Assembly (NCBI GenBank): GCA_023428885.1
Contig: JAEYWQ010000303.1
Location: forward strand, 1 to 9,767
Direction of reading: 5' to 3'
DNA from: Bacillota bacterium
GTDB lineage: Bacteria > Bacillota > Clostridia > Lachnospirales > Lachnospiraceae
DNA: 9,767 nucleotides
The position numbers and the translations under genes were made by a program. Shown one piece after another: positions 1-5,649 of this stretch; positions within the stretch are counted from its first letter, which is position 1; every line of letters begins with the position of its first letter. Below the pieces are notes generated by a model that was given only the letters and a program-made list of their open reading frames with translations, was not told the origin of the DNA and did no database searches.

Positions 1-39
1 TTAGGTATGACATATGATGAAGTATATAGAGCAAAGTAG
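1..39 (+). CDS. Possible 3' end of an upstream gene (partial)
   Basis: Reading frame 1 is open from the window edge and encodes LGMTYDEVYRAK before a TAG stop at 37-39. The stop lies 10 bases before the next gene's GTG start and just ahead of its ribosome site, as expected for an upstream member of the same operon. Twelve codons are too few to identify a family, and an open frame this short can occur by chance, so this is a tentative call. If real, the gene would be co-transcribed with the PARG-like gene that follows. Confidence 0.4.
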   Translation, partial: LGMTYDEVYRAK

Positions 40-49
40 GTGAGCTAAG

Positions 50-1573
50 GTGGAGGATTTTACTTTTGCAAACTCTTTGAGTAAAGAGGTCAGATTAGGC
101 TACCAAAAGATTGCAAAAGAAACGAAAGATATCCTTTCCAAGGGCTATTATAGGGTGAATGGAAGGAAAGTCGACCTTAGACTATCTACTGGTGTTTATG
201 AATATGAAGCAGTAGAAGTGTATTCCCCTGACCGTCTTTGCGAGATATTAAAAGATGATGATGAGTATATGAAAAAGCAATTCTATCCACCGGAAGATCA
301 TGAGATTATCGTTTGCCAGATGGAAGGTTTTGAAGTAGCAAAGGAATATTTTAATCCATTGATCCTAAACTGTTCCAATGCCTTCTACCCTGGGGGTGGA
401 TTTATGGTTGGTCTAGATGATGCAGAAGAGCGCTTATGCCGAGCAAGTAGTTTATATTTGAGCTTAAGCTCTCAAAAAGCAAGTCAGATGTATCTATATC
501 ATGAATACTATAAATCTAAACTGAATTCTGACTTTATGTTGCTTTCACCTAAAGTAGCAGTGTTTCGTAACTCCTATATGGAATTAGTGGATCATCCCTA
601 TCCTGTATCCGTCCTTTCCGTTGCTTGTGTAGATCATAAAAATGTAAAAGAACAGACAGTAAAAGTTTCTGAAATTGAAACGGTGATGAAAGAAAGAATT
701 CGTAAATTACTGATGCTGGCTGCCAGAAATATGTATCGTAATTTAATCATTGGTGCATTTGGTATTAATTATGGTCATTCCTCTTATCATGTCGCTCGTT
801 ATTTTTATGATATACTGATTGATGAAGAATACATAGAAATGTTTGAACATGTTATCTTCTCCATTTCTTATGATACAGAAAAAGAAATACTAAAGAACTT
901 TACTTCAGTGTTTGAATCCGTTGCAAGGGTGAAATTTCATACACAGCCTAAGGATTGTTTCATCGCATCAATACAAACACAGAGTTATGAGAATGAATTC
1001 AAAATAGAAGAACGTGTACATAGAACTGAAAGTAAGCAAGCTATAAGGAATTATATTCAGGCTTTTTATCCATTTCCTGAATGTAATTATCAGCCGTCGA
1101 TGCATTATAATATACAGTTAATCGGTTTGGCCCAGGGCATCCTTAAGGATGGAGTTCCATTGGTTGGTGAATTATATAAGAAAAAAATGCAAGAAGAAAC
1201 TGTTGCTGTTTTTGTGTTGCCATATATCGAAAAACTTCATCAAAAAAAGGTGCAAGTTTCAGTTGTGGAAAATAAGGCAGCGAATAATAAGAGCTTTTTC
1301 TATTCTGTACTTTGTAATGGAATGGAGATTTGTAGTGAAACGATTGGGGATATCACATTAGAAGCTTATTTGCAGTATCTAAATTATATGGGAATTATTA
1401 ATTTACAAAAATCTAATGTTGAAGCATTGGCTCAAGTGTTATATGATAAAGCTGGACACAAAGTTGTGGCGATTGAGATTACAGTAAAAGATACTCAACA
1501 GATTGAAAATACGATCTCGATACAGTTTCAACCATTTACCCAAGTATTTTTAGAAGATAAGAAAGGAACATAA
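50..1573 (+). CDS. Bacterial-type poly(ADP-ribose) glycohydrolase (macrodomain) with unknown C-terminal extension
   Basis: The protein has 507 residues and a GTG start, preceded at 38-43 by AGGTGA with a 6-base gap. Residues about 60-300 look like the microbial PARG-type macrodomain family (TIGR02452/DUF2263). The signature is N107..N110, then PGGG at 114-117, then AEERLCRAS at 125-133. Family members usually carry QEE; here the Gln is Ala125, but both glutamates (E126, E127), including the expected catalytic one, remain. A second conserved stretch, LIIGAFGINYGHSS at 232-245, fits the phosphate-binding loop near the end of the macrodomain. Such enzymes remove ADP-ribose from proteins or break poly(ADP-ribose). 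The usual family length is roughly 260-300 residues; residues about 320-507 are an extra region I do not recognise. No signal peptide or membrane helix is seen, so it should be cytoplasmic. The GNAT gene begins one base after the stop, suggesting co-expression. The macrodomain call is fairly secure; substrate and activity are inferred. Confidence 0.8.
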   Translation: MEDFTFANSLSKEVRLGYQKIAKETKDILSKGYYRVNGRKVDLRLSTGVYEYEAVEVYSPDRLCEILKDDDEYMKKQFYPPEDHEIIVCQMEGFEVAKEYFNPLILNCSNAFYPGGGFMVGLDDAEERLCRASSLYLSLSSQKASQMYLYHEYYKSKLNSDFMLLSPKVAVFRNSYMELVDHPYPVSVLSVACVDHKNVKEQTVKVSEIETVMKERIRKLLMLAARNMYRNLIIGAFGINYGHSSYHVARYFYDILIDEEYIEMFEHVIFSISYDTEKEILKNFTSVFESVARVKFHTQPKDCFIASIQTQSYENEFKIEERVHRTESKQAIRNYIQAFYPFPECNYQPSMHYNIQLIGLAQGILKDGVPLVGELYKKKMQEETVAVFVLPYIEKLHQKKVQVSVVENKAANNKSFFYSVLCNGMEICSETIGDITLEAYLQYLNYMGIINLQKSNVEALAQVLYDKAGHKVVAIEITVKDTQQIENTISIQFQPFTQVFLEDKKGT

Positions 1574-1574
1574 G

Positions 1575-2084
1575 ATGCAAGAAAGACTAGCAGAGTTAGA
1601 AGACTTAGATCAAATTATAGGGGTTATTAGGGATGCGAAGGATTATTTAAAGGAACAAGGGATTGATCAATGGCAGGATGGTTTCCCGGACGAAGCTACG
1701 ATTAGGGAAGATATCCTTTCTCATAAAAGTTATGTATTTACACAGGATAAGGAAATCATAGGGTTTATGGCTTTAAATCTTAATGAGGAAGAAAGCTATC
1801 AAACCATCTATGAAGGAGAGTGGAAAAGCAACAATTCTAGCTATCTTACCATTCACAGAACGGCTATACGGGGTGATTATCGTGGCAAAGGATTGTCTCT
1901 TCGTATGTTCTTCCTGGCAGAGCAGGTAGCCATTCAGAATCATATGAGAAGTATTCGGATTGATACGCATCGAGGTAATCAGTTGATGCAACACCTATGC
2001 GTCAAATATGGATATGAATATTGTGGGGTAATCTACTTGGCTCGATCCGGAATGGAACGCATAGCATATGAAAAGCTCTTATAA
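1575..2084 (+). CDS. GNAT-family N-acetyltransferase
   Basis: This 169-residue protein has the single-domain GNAT length. The acetyl-CoA pyrophosphate-binding loop (motif A) is visible as RGDYRGKGLSLRM at about 99-111, matching R/Q-x-x-G-x-G, preceded by the beta4 strand YLTIHRTAI (90-98). The later stretch IDTHRGNQLMQ (129-139) followed by YGYEYCG (145-151) fits beta5 and the motif B end of the fold. The N-terminal DQWQDGFPD (31-39) recalls a substrate-loop motif common in uncharacterised Firmicute GNATs. The reaction is transfer of an acetyl group from acetyl-CoA to an amine; the acceptor cannot be told from sequence. The ATG lies one base past the TAA of the PARG-like gene, with an in-gene ribosome site GAAAGGA near 1561-1567, so translation is probably coupled. 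Whether the pair works together on protein modification is only speculation from adjacency. Confidence 0.85.
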   Translation: MQERLAELEDLDQIIGVIRDAKDYLKEQGIDQWQDGFPDEATIREDILSHKSYVFTQDKEIIGFMALNLNEEESYQTIYEGEWKSNNSSYLTIHRTAIRGDYRGKGLSLRMFFLAEQVAIQNHMRSIRIDTHRGNQLMQHLCVKYGYEYCGVIYLARSGMERIAYEKLL

Positions 2085-2101
2085 GAGCGTCTCATGTCCT
2101 A

Positions 2102-2130
2102 TTGCGTTTGTATATATTCTTTTATATAAT
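2102..2130 (+). promoter_or_regulatory. Possible promoter for the SHOCT-domain gene
   Basis: A perfect TATAAT stands at 2125-2130, with TTGCGT at 2102-2107 and a 17-base spacer. The -10 box is strong; the -35 matches only its first three bases. The site lies in the 116-base gap between the GNAT stop and the next start, about 70 bases upstream of that start. In this AT-rich gap a chance TATAAT is quite possible. Confidence 0.4.
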
Positions 2131-2200
2131 GGAAATATAAAGAAGTGAAATACTTGTAAAGGATTCTTGACTATATAGAGATAGGAATGGAGGAATGACC

Positions 2201-2566
2201 ATGAGTAAAATTATTAAGGTACGACCTGGTAAATTTCAATCAACGATTGGCTTTATTGCAGGCTGTATATTCTGTTGTATCGGACTTTTTGTAGTGATTC
2301 CAAGGGCGGGTACGTTTGGATATGTTTGGACTATATTTGCTATCTTAATTACCATTACGACAGGTATGAATGCTTTTACCAAACATGGTGTCTCCGCCCA
2401 GACAATTGAGATCGATGAGGAGTTAACTGATGTTGACCTAAGAAACTTTTATACAGAATCTGAGGTTGAGGAACGTTTAGTACACCTTAAGGAACTCTAC
2501 GAAAAATCATTAATTACAGAATCAGAATATACAGCTAAGAAAGCTGAGATTTTAAAAAGACTCTAA
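2201..2566 (+). CDS. Small membrane protein with C-terminal SHOCT domain
   Basis: Two in-frame ATGs occur, at 2195 and 2201. The ribosome site GGAGG at 2189-2193 leaves one base before the first but seven before the second, so 2201 is preferred, giving 121 residues starting MSKIIKVRPG. Two hydrophobic helices follow, at about residues 14-33 (GFIAGCIFCCIGLFVVIP) and about 40-58 (GYVWTIFAILITITTGMNAF), with a very short turn between them, so both ends should face the same side. The last 37 residues fit the SHOCT (short C-terminal) domain: two helices with ERLVHLKELYEKSLIT then ESEYTAKKAEILKRL. SHOCT domains sit at the ends of many small bacterial proteins and are thought to mediate oligomerisation; no enzymatic role is implied. 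The gene converges on the lacI-type gene, with 31 bases between the two stops. Specific function is unknown. Confidence 0.8.
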   Translation: MSKIIKVRPGKFQSTIGFIAGCIFCCIGLFVVIPRAGTFGYVWTIFAILITITTGMNAFTKHGVSAQTIEIDEELTDVDLRNFYTESEVEERLVHLKELYEKSLITESEYTAKKAEILKRL

Positions 2567-2597
2567 TTTATGACAAGCAAGGCTGGGCTGGCTTATC

Positions 2598-3599
2598 CTA
2601 ATTAACTTTTTTTGCCCTACCACTACTTTCTCTGATCACGAGTTCAGATTGGTATAGTAAGGTACTGATTTTCTGGCCACTGATTAACTGACTTAACAAG
2701 GTAAAAGCGCTCTTGCCAAGGATAAAACGTTCCTGGCGGATTGTTGTGAGTGGAGGTGCTAAGTACTTTGCTATTGGCAGGTCATCAAAGCCGGTAACAC
2801 TGATATCATCAGGAACTCTTAGTCCCATCTTATGAAGTTCATTAATTGTGGTTGCGGCAATTAAGTCACTGGCACAGACAATAGCAGTTGCTCCTTCTTG
2901 TACGAATTGAGGGATAAAGCTACTAATGGTTTCAGGTAGAAAACTTACACCATATCCTAACATAGATGGTGGGACTGTAATCCCATGTTCTTTTAACTCA
3001 TTCATAATAATGTTACAACGTAGATTCGAGATATAGCTATTTTGAGAACCATTCAGAATAGCTATATTTTTATGACCATTTTGAACAAGATGAGAAACCA
3101 AAGCCTTACCACCATTCGTATTGTCAGTTCCGATATAAGCCACGTTTGGATTTAAAACATAATTATCAAATAATACGGTTGGGATGTTGGTATGGGTAAG
3201 CTGACCAAGATAAGTATCTGTCATCTCAAATCCTAAGAAGAATGCACCACTGTAAGAATTCTGAATCATATAAGTATCATAAGATTGCTTATTTTGCGTA
3301 TAAACATCCATTGGAATTACATCTACTTGGTATTGTTGTTCCTGAGCCATGAGACGAAATCCAGTAATGAGCTCATAACCGAATTGATTAATATTCGCGT
3401 AATCCATATTTTCTACCATAATACAGACCTTATGATGTTCATTTGTCTTTTTATCCTTCACTACATAGCCTAAAGAGATCGCAGCATCCAGAACTTGCTG
3501 ACGCATCTCCTCGCTAATATCACTTGCAGCATGTAAGCCCTTGCTGACGGTACTAATTGAAACCCCTAATTTTGCTGCTATATCCTTAATTGTAGCCAT
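2598..3599 (-). CDS. LacI-family transcriptional regulator, probable repressor of the adjacent maltodextrin genes
   Basis: The 333-residue length is standard for LacI/GalR regulators. The N-terminal helix-turn-helix is TIKDIAAKLGVSISTVSKGL (3-22), closely matching the family pattern, followed by EEMRQQVLDAAISLGY (30-45). A periplasmic-binding-protein-like effector domain fills about 57-330, with typical elements such as DNYVLNPNVAYIGTDNTNGG around 145-164 and VTGFDDLPIAKYLAPPLTTI at 268-287. The hinge after LGY is unusual: VVKDKKTNEHH lacks the usual PNxxAxxL helix that inserts a leucine into the operator minor groove. Ribosome site GGAGG (complement of 3605-3609) precedes the ATG. The gene is divergent from the malE-like gene and has its own promoter with a palindrome just downstream, consistent with autoregulation. 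The effector is probably a maltooligosaccharide or derivative, inferred from context. A MalR-like name would be reasonable but is unproven. Confidence 0.92.
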   Translation of the reverse strand: MATIKDIAAKLGVSISTVSKGLHAASDISEEMRQQVLDAAISLGYVVKDKKTNEHHKVCIMVENMDYANINQFGYELITGFRLMAQEQQYQVDVIPMDVYTQNKQSYDTYMIQNSYSGAFFLGFEMTDTYLGQLTHTNIPTVLFDNYVLNPNVAYIGTDNTNGGKALVSHLVQNGHKNIAILNGSQNSYISNLRCNIIMNELKEHGITVPPSMLGYGVSFLPETISSFIPQFVQEGATAIVCASDLIAATTINELHKMGLRVPDDISVTGFDDLPIAKYLAPPLTTIRQERFILGKSAFTLLSQLISGQKISTLLYQSELVIRESSGRAKKVN

Positions 3600-3625
3600 T
3601 TGCTCCTCCGATTCTAAATAATTAC

Positions 3626-3639
3626 TATTTTCGAAAATA
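3626..3639. promoter_or_regulatory. Probable operator O1 (autoregulatory)
   Basis: TATTTTCGAAAATA is a perfect 14-bp palindrome with the central CG typical of LacI-family operators. It lies 10 bases downstream of the regulator's -10 box and overlaps the start of its transcript, a good place to block its own transcription. The core is shared with the palindrome at 3860-3873. Assignment to this regulator is inferred from position and sequence sharing. Confidence 0.7.
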
Positions 3640-3649
3640 TTTATTTAGT

Positions 3650-3678
3650 ATTATATCTTATTTTTACCAATCTGTAAA
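3650..3678 (-). promoter_or_regulatory. Promoter of the LacI-family regulator gene
   Basis: On the minus strand, TTTACA (complement of 3673-3678) is followed after exactly 17 bases by TATAAT (complement of 3650-3655). This is a near-consensus sigma-A promoter about 50 bases upstream of the regulator's ATG. Transcription should begin near 3643, directly in front of the palindrome at 3626-3639. Confidence 0.75.
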
Positions 3679-3679
3679 G

Positions 3680-3687
3680 TTTCGAAA
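3680..3687. promoter_or_regulatory. Possible auxiliary operator O2
   Basis: TTTCGAAA is an 8-bp palindrome immediately upstream of the regulator's -35 box. It shares the central eight bases with the other two sites; its next flanking pair is mismatched and the following two pairs match again. It may be a weaker site that cooperates with the sites at 3626-3639 and 3860-3873. Confidence 0.5.
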
Positions 3688-3772
3688 TTTATTCGTTAAT
3701 TTTAGTAATAAATTGCGCAAAGATTGTATATATTTGATTAATTACTATATTAGCTGTATACTATTCCAACAT

Positions 3773-3795
3773 TTTCATAAAATTCCTTTATGAAA
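3773..3795. repeat. AT-rich inverted repeat upstream of the malE-like promoter
   Basis: TTTCATAAA at 3773-3781 is mirrored perfectly by TTTATGAAA at 3787-3795, with a 5-base spacer. The dyad centre is about 39 bases upstream of the -35 box of the malE-like promoter. It differs from the TTTCGAAA operators, so it could serve another regulator, or the RNA hairpin could be incidental in such AT-rich DNA. Confidence 0.45.
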
Positions 3796-3822
3796 TTTTA
3801 CTAATAACTTTTAAAGAATGTA

Positions 3823-3851
3823 TTGACAAGTTGGCGAAAATTAAGTACAAT
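3823..3851 (+). promoter_or_regulatory. Promoter of the malE-like gene cluster
   Basis: A consensus TTGACA at 3823-3828 and TACAAT at 3846-3851 are separated by 17 bases, giving a strong sigma-A-type promoter. The start of transcription should fall near 3858, leaving a leader of about 60 bases before the ATG at 3917. A CGAAAA half-site at 3835-3840 lies inside the spacer, and the perfect palindrome at 3860-3873 begins 8 bases after the -10 box, so repressor binding would overlap both polymerase contact and transcript start. Confidence 0.8.
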
Positions 3852-3859
3852 AAAGTTAC

Positions 3860-3873
3860 AGTTTTCGAAAACT
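3860..3873. promoter_or_regulatory. Probable main operator O3 of the maltodextrin cluster
   Basis: AGTTTTCGAAAACT is a perfect 14-bp palindrome with a central CG, sitting at the expected transcription start of the malE-like promoter. A further half-site, GCGAAAACT at 3875-3883, follows directly, offset by 10 bases or about one helical turn. The layout mirrors the site placed after the divergent regulator promoter, which argues that one protein, most likely the LacI-family regulator, controls both directions. Confidence 0.75.
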
Positions 3874-3916
3874 TGCGAAAACTAGTGAGGAAATTATAAT
3901 TCGGGAGGTAATATCA

Positions 3917-5278
3917 ATGAGAAAAGCAAGAAAGTTAGGAGCAATGATGTTGTCACTTGTTCTTTTAGCTGGTTCTTTAACAGCTTGTGGAAAGGCTGAA
4001 ACTAAGGATAGTGGCGCCAATGCAACAACTCCAACAAAAGCTGCAGATGCTGGTTCTACTGAGGCGACTAAAGCGCCTGAAACAACACCAGAGGCTAAGG
4101 CAATTACATTAAAAGTTTGGGGTCCACAGGAAGAACAAACTTCTTATGAAGGATATGGCGAAAGCTTATTAGCATTTATGTGTGAAAGATTTGCGGAAGC
4201 TCACCCAGAATGGGATATTACATTTACATACGGTGCAGTATCTGAGGCTGATGCAAAAGCAGAGCTTACAAAAGATGCAACAGCTGGTGCTGACGTATTT
4301 ATGTTCGCATCTGACCAAACTTCTTTCTTAGTAGAGAATGGAATCTTAGCACCTATCACAATTGGTGCTGAAGAAGTAATCGCAGCTAACGGTGGTGCTG
4401 GAGCTGGTTCTATCTCAGCAGCAACTTTTGATAATTTCTTATATGCAGTACCATTTACTCCAAACTCATGGTTTATGTACTATGATAAGAGCAAGTATAC
4501 TGAAGACGAAGTAAAATCTCTTGATACTATGATGGCAAAAGATTTAGGCGAAGACGCATATAACTTTGCATTCGATATCGACAATGGTTGGTATAACGCA
4601 GCATTCTTCTTCGCAGCTGGTTGTTCTTTATTCGGCGCTGATGGTCAGAATGCAACAGAGTTCACTTTCAACAATGAAAATGGTCTTGCAGTTGGTAACT
4701 ACCTTGTAGACTTAGTAACTAATAAGAAATTCTTAGAAGAAACAGATAACGGTGCTAACGCTATCAATGCTTTTACAGAAGGTAAATTAGGTGCTTGGTG
4801 TTCTGGTACTTGGAATGCAGAGAACGTAAAGAATGCTCTTGGTGATAACTATGCAGCTACAAAACTTCCTACTATCAATATCAACGGTGTTGATAGCCAA
4901 ATGAAATCTTTCGCAGATTACAAATACATTGGTGTTAACATGAACACTAACCCAGAAGCTATGGAAGCTGCTCAAGCTTTAGCAGTTTATCTTGGTGGTG
5001 AAGAATGCCAGAAAGATCGTTTCATTGCAAGAAGCATTGCACCTACAGTTTCTTCTTTAGTAAATGATCCAGAAGTAGCTTCTAACGTTGCAGTTGCAGC
5101 ACTTAGCTTACAGTCAGCTCATACTCAGTTCCAGTCAACAATCTCTCAGATGGCTAACTACTGGACACCAGCTCAGGGCTTTGGCGCAGGTATCTACAAT
5201 GGAGAAATCACAAAAGATAATATGCAAGCTCAATTAGATGCATTTGTAGCTAACGTTTTAACAGCATTAACAAACTAA
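3917..5278 (+). CDS. malE: Sugar ABC transporter substrate-binding lipoprotein (maltodextrin type)
   Basis: This 453-residue protein is an extracellular solute-binding protein of family 1. It starts with a lipoprotein signal peptide: MRKARK, a hydrophobic core, and lipobox LTAC with the lipidated Cys24. A Thr/Ala/Pro-rich linker (about 28-61) tethers the mature domain to the membrane. The fold begins at ITLKVWGP (63-70) and includes ADVFMFASDQTSFLVENGIL (125-144), equivalent to the ligand-cleft region of MalE/MalX. Later comes GAWCSGTWNAENV (292-304), the G-x-W strand typical of maltose-binding proteins, then the KLPTI strand (316-320). Start choice is supported by GGGAGGT at 3903-3909, seven bases before ATG. 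The dense use of GCA/GCT, AAC and CTT codons, richer than in neighbours, suggests high expression. A stable hairpin follows the stop, fitting higher output of this gene than of the permeases. Maltooligosaccharide specificity is inferred from homology and the amylase neighbour. Confidence 0.9.
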   Translation: MRKARKLGAMMLSLVLLAGSLTACGKAETKDSGANATTPTKAADAGSTEATKAPETTPEAKAITLKVWGPQEEQTSYEGYGESLLAFMCERFAEAHPEWDITFTYGAVSEADAKAELTKDATAGADVFMFASDQTSFLVENGILAPITIGAEEVIAANGGAGAGSISAATFDNFLYAVPFTPNSWFMYYDKSKYTEDEVKSLDTMMAKDLGEDAYNFAFDIDNGWYNAAFFFAAGCSLFGADGQNATEFTFNNENGLAVGNYLVDLVTNKKFLEETDNGANAINAFTEGKLGAWCSGTWNAENVKNALGDNYAATKLPTININGVDSQMKSFADYKYIGVNMNTNPEAMEAAQALAVYLGGEECQKDRFIARSIAPTVSSLVNDPEVASNVAVAALSLQSAHTQFQSTISQMANYWTPAQGFGAGIYNGEITKDNMQAQLDAFVANVLTALTN

Positions 5279-5291
5279 TATTATTTATGAT

Positions 5292-5341
5292 AAAAGGTGC
5301 TGCTGTATAAGTAATGACATACTTTGCAGCAGCACCATTTT
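5292..5341 (+). terminator. Terminator or mRNA-stabilising hairpin after the malE-like gene
   Basis: GGTGCTGCTG at 5296-5305 pairs perfectly with CAGCAGCACC at 5327-5336. The stem continues inward through TA/TG and AAGTA (5309-5313) with TACTT (5320-5324), with one bulged T at 5308, closing on a 6-base loop. Altogether it has about 17 pairs, starting 17 bases after the stop. AAAA precedes it and ATTTTC follows, so the U-tract is short. It probably terminates part of the transcripts and protects the 3' end of the binding-protein message, while some readthrough reaches malF. Confidence 0.75.
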
Positions 5342-5351
5342 CATTCATGAA

Positions 5352-5380
5352 AAGTGAGGCAGCTTGCTGACTCATCTTGT
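5352..5380 (+). repeat. Direct repeat copy 1 (hairpin-forming)
   Basis: This 29-base stretch matches 5491-5519 at 25 of 29 positions. It folds as TGAG, G, CAG, loop CTTG, CTG, A, CTCA: a short stem with one internal G-A mismatch. Compare copy 2, where a changed base in the stem still pairs through G-U. I do not recognise it as a named repeat family. Confidence 0.6.
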
Positions 5381-5413
5381 ACTTATGATTAAAAGGTACT
5401 ACATGCCATGATT

Positions 5414-5473
5414 CACACCTCGCGGTGAGGTGTTGCAACGTTGCCCACTTAGGCGCGAAAGTGCCTGTCAGGC
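5414..5473 (+). other. Cluster of small dyad symmetries in the malE-malF gap
   Basis: Three or four adjacent dyads lie here. ACACCTC (5415-5421) pairs with GAGGTGT (5427-5433) across a 5-base loop. GCAACGTTGC (5435-5444) is a perfect 10-bp palindrome. CACTT (5446-5450) can pair with AAGTG (5459-5463). GCCTGTCAGGC (5463-5473) is an almost perfect palindrome. The segment is visibly richer in G and C than its surroundings. No U-tract follows, so these are not ordinary terminators; a structured mRNA spacer or the remnant of a small intergenic element are both possible. Confidence 0.5.
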
Positions 5474-5490
5474 AGACATTTTATGTTAAC

Positions 5491-5519
5491 AAGTGAGGCA
5501 GTCTGTTGACTCAGCTTGT
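5491..5519 (+). repeat. Direct repeat copy 2 (hairpin-forming, overlaps a candidate promoter)
   Basis: This is the second copy of the 29-base repeat at 5352-5380 (25 of 29 identical). Here the stem is longer: AACAAG (5488-5493) also pairs with CTTGTT (5515-5520) outside the TGAG/CTCA core, with one bulged G. The copy contains TTGACT at 5506-5511, a good -35 box followed by TATAAT at 5528-5533. Confidence 0.6.
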
Positions 5520-5533
5520 TTGAGTGATATAAT
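5506..5533 (+). promoter_or_regulatory. Possible internal promoter for the permease-amylase genes
   Basis: TTGACT at 5506-5511 and TATAAT at 5528-5533 are 16 bases apart and lie about 117 bases upstream of the malF start. Both boxes are near consensus. If active, it would allow permease and amylase expression independent of the strong malE promoter. No TTTCGAAA operator is present nearby, so it might escape the LacI-type regulator. Confidence 0.45.
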
Positions 5534-5649
5534 CTATTTAGTGCCTTTGTATCTGTTCTTGGACTAGAAATCAATAGCAAAAGATTTCATTGGATGCCAA
5601 GTTACATAAAAGGTACGAAATATAGAAAAATGAAGGAGGAAGAGTTCGA

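Noticed and set aside
1149..1361. 70-codon open frame in another forward frame
   Set aside because: It sits inside the PARG-like gene, is Lys/Phe-rich low-complexity translation, and has no ribosome site.
2075..2088. Palindrome GCTCTTATAAGAGC at the GNAT stop as a terminator
   Set aside because: The stem would be only about 5 pairs and no U-tract follows immediately; it also overlaps the stop codon.
2167..2172. TTGACT as the -35 box of the SHOCT gene
   Set aside because: Its -10 would fall on the GGAGG ribosome site at 2189-2193, with no TATAAT-like hexamer there.
3713..3720. TTGCGCAA palindrome as a fourth operator
   Set aside because: It has a central CG but does not share the TTTCGAAA core, and symmetry ends at 8 bp; it could be chance.
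3600..3916. Catabolite-repression (cre) site for CcpA
   Set aside because: No stretch gave a convincing match to the cre consensus; the CG-centred sites fit a TTTTCGAAAA motif instead.
5250..5438. 62-codon minus-strand frame spanning the malE end and the gap
   Set aside because: It runs through the terminator-like hairpin and the repeats, with no convincing ribosome site or recognisable protein.
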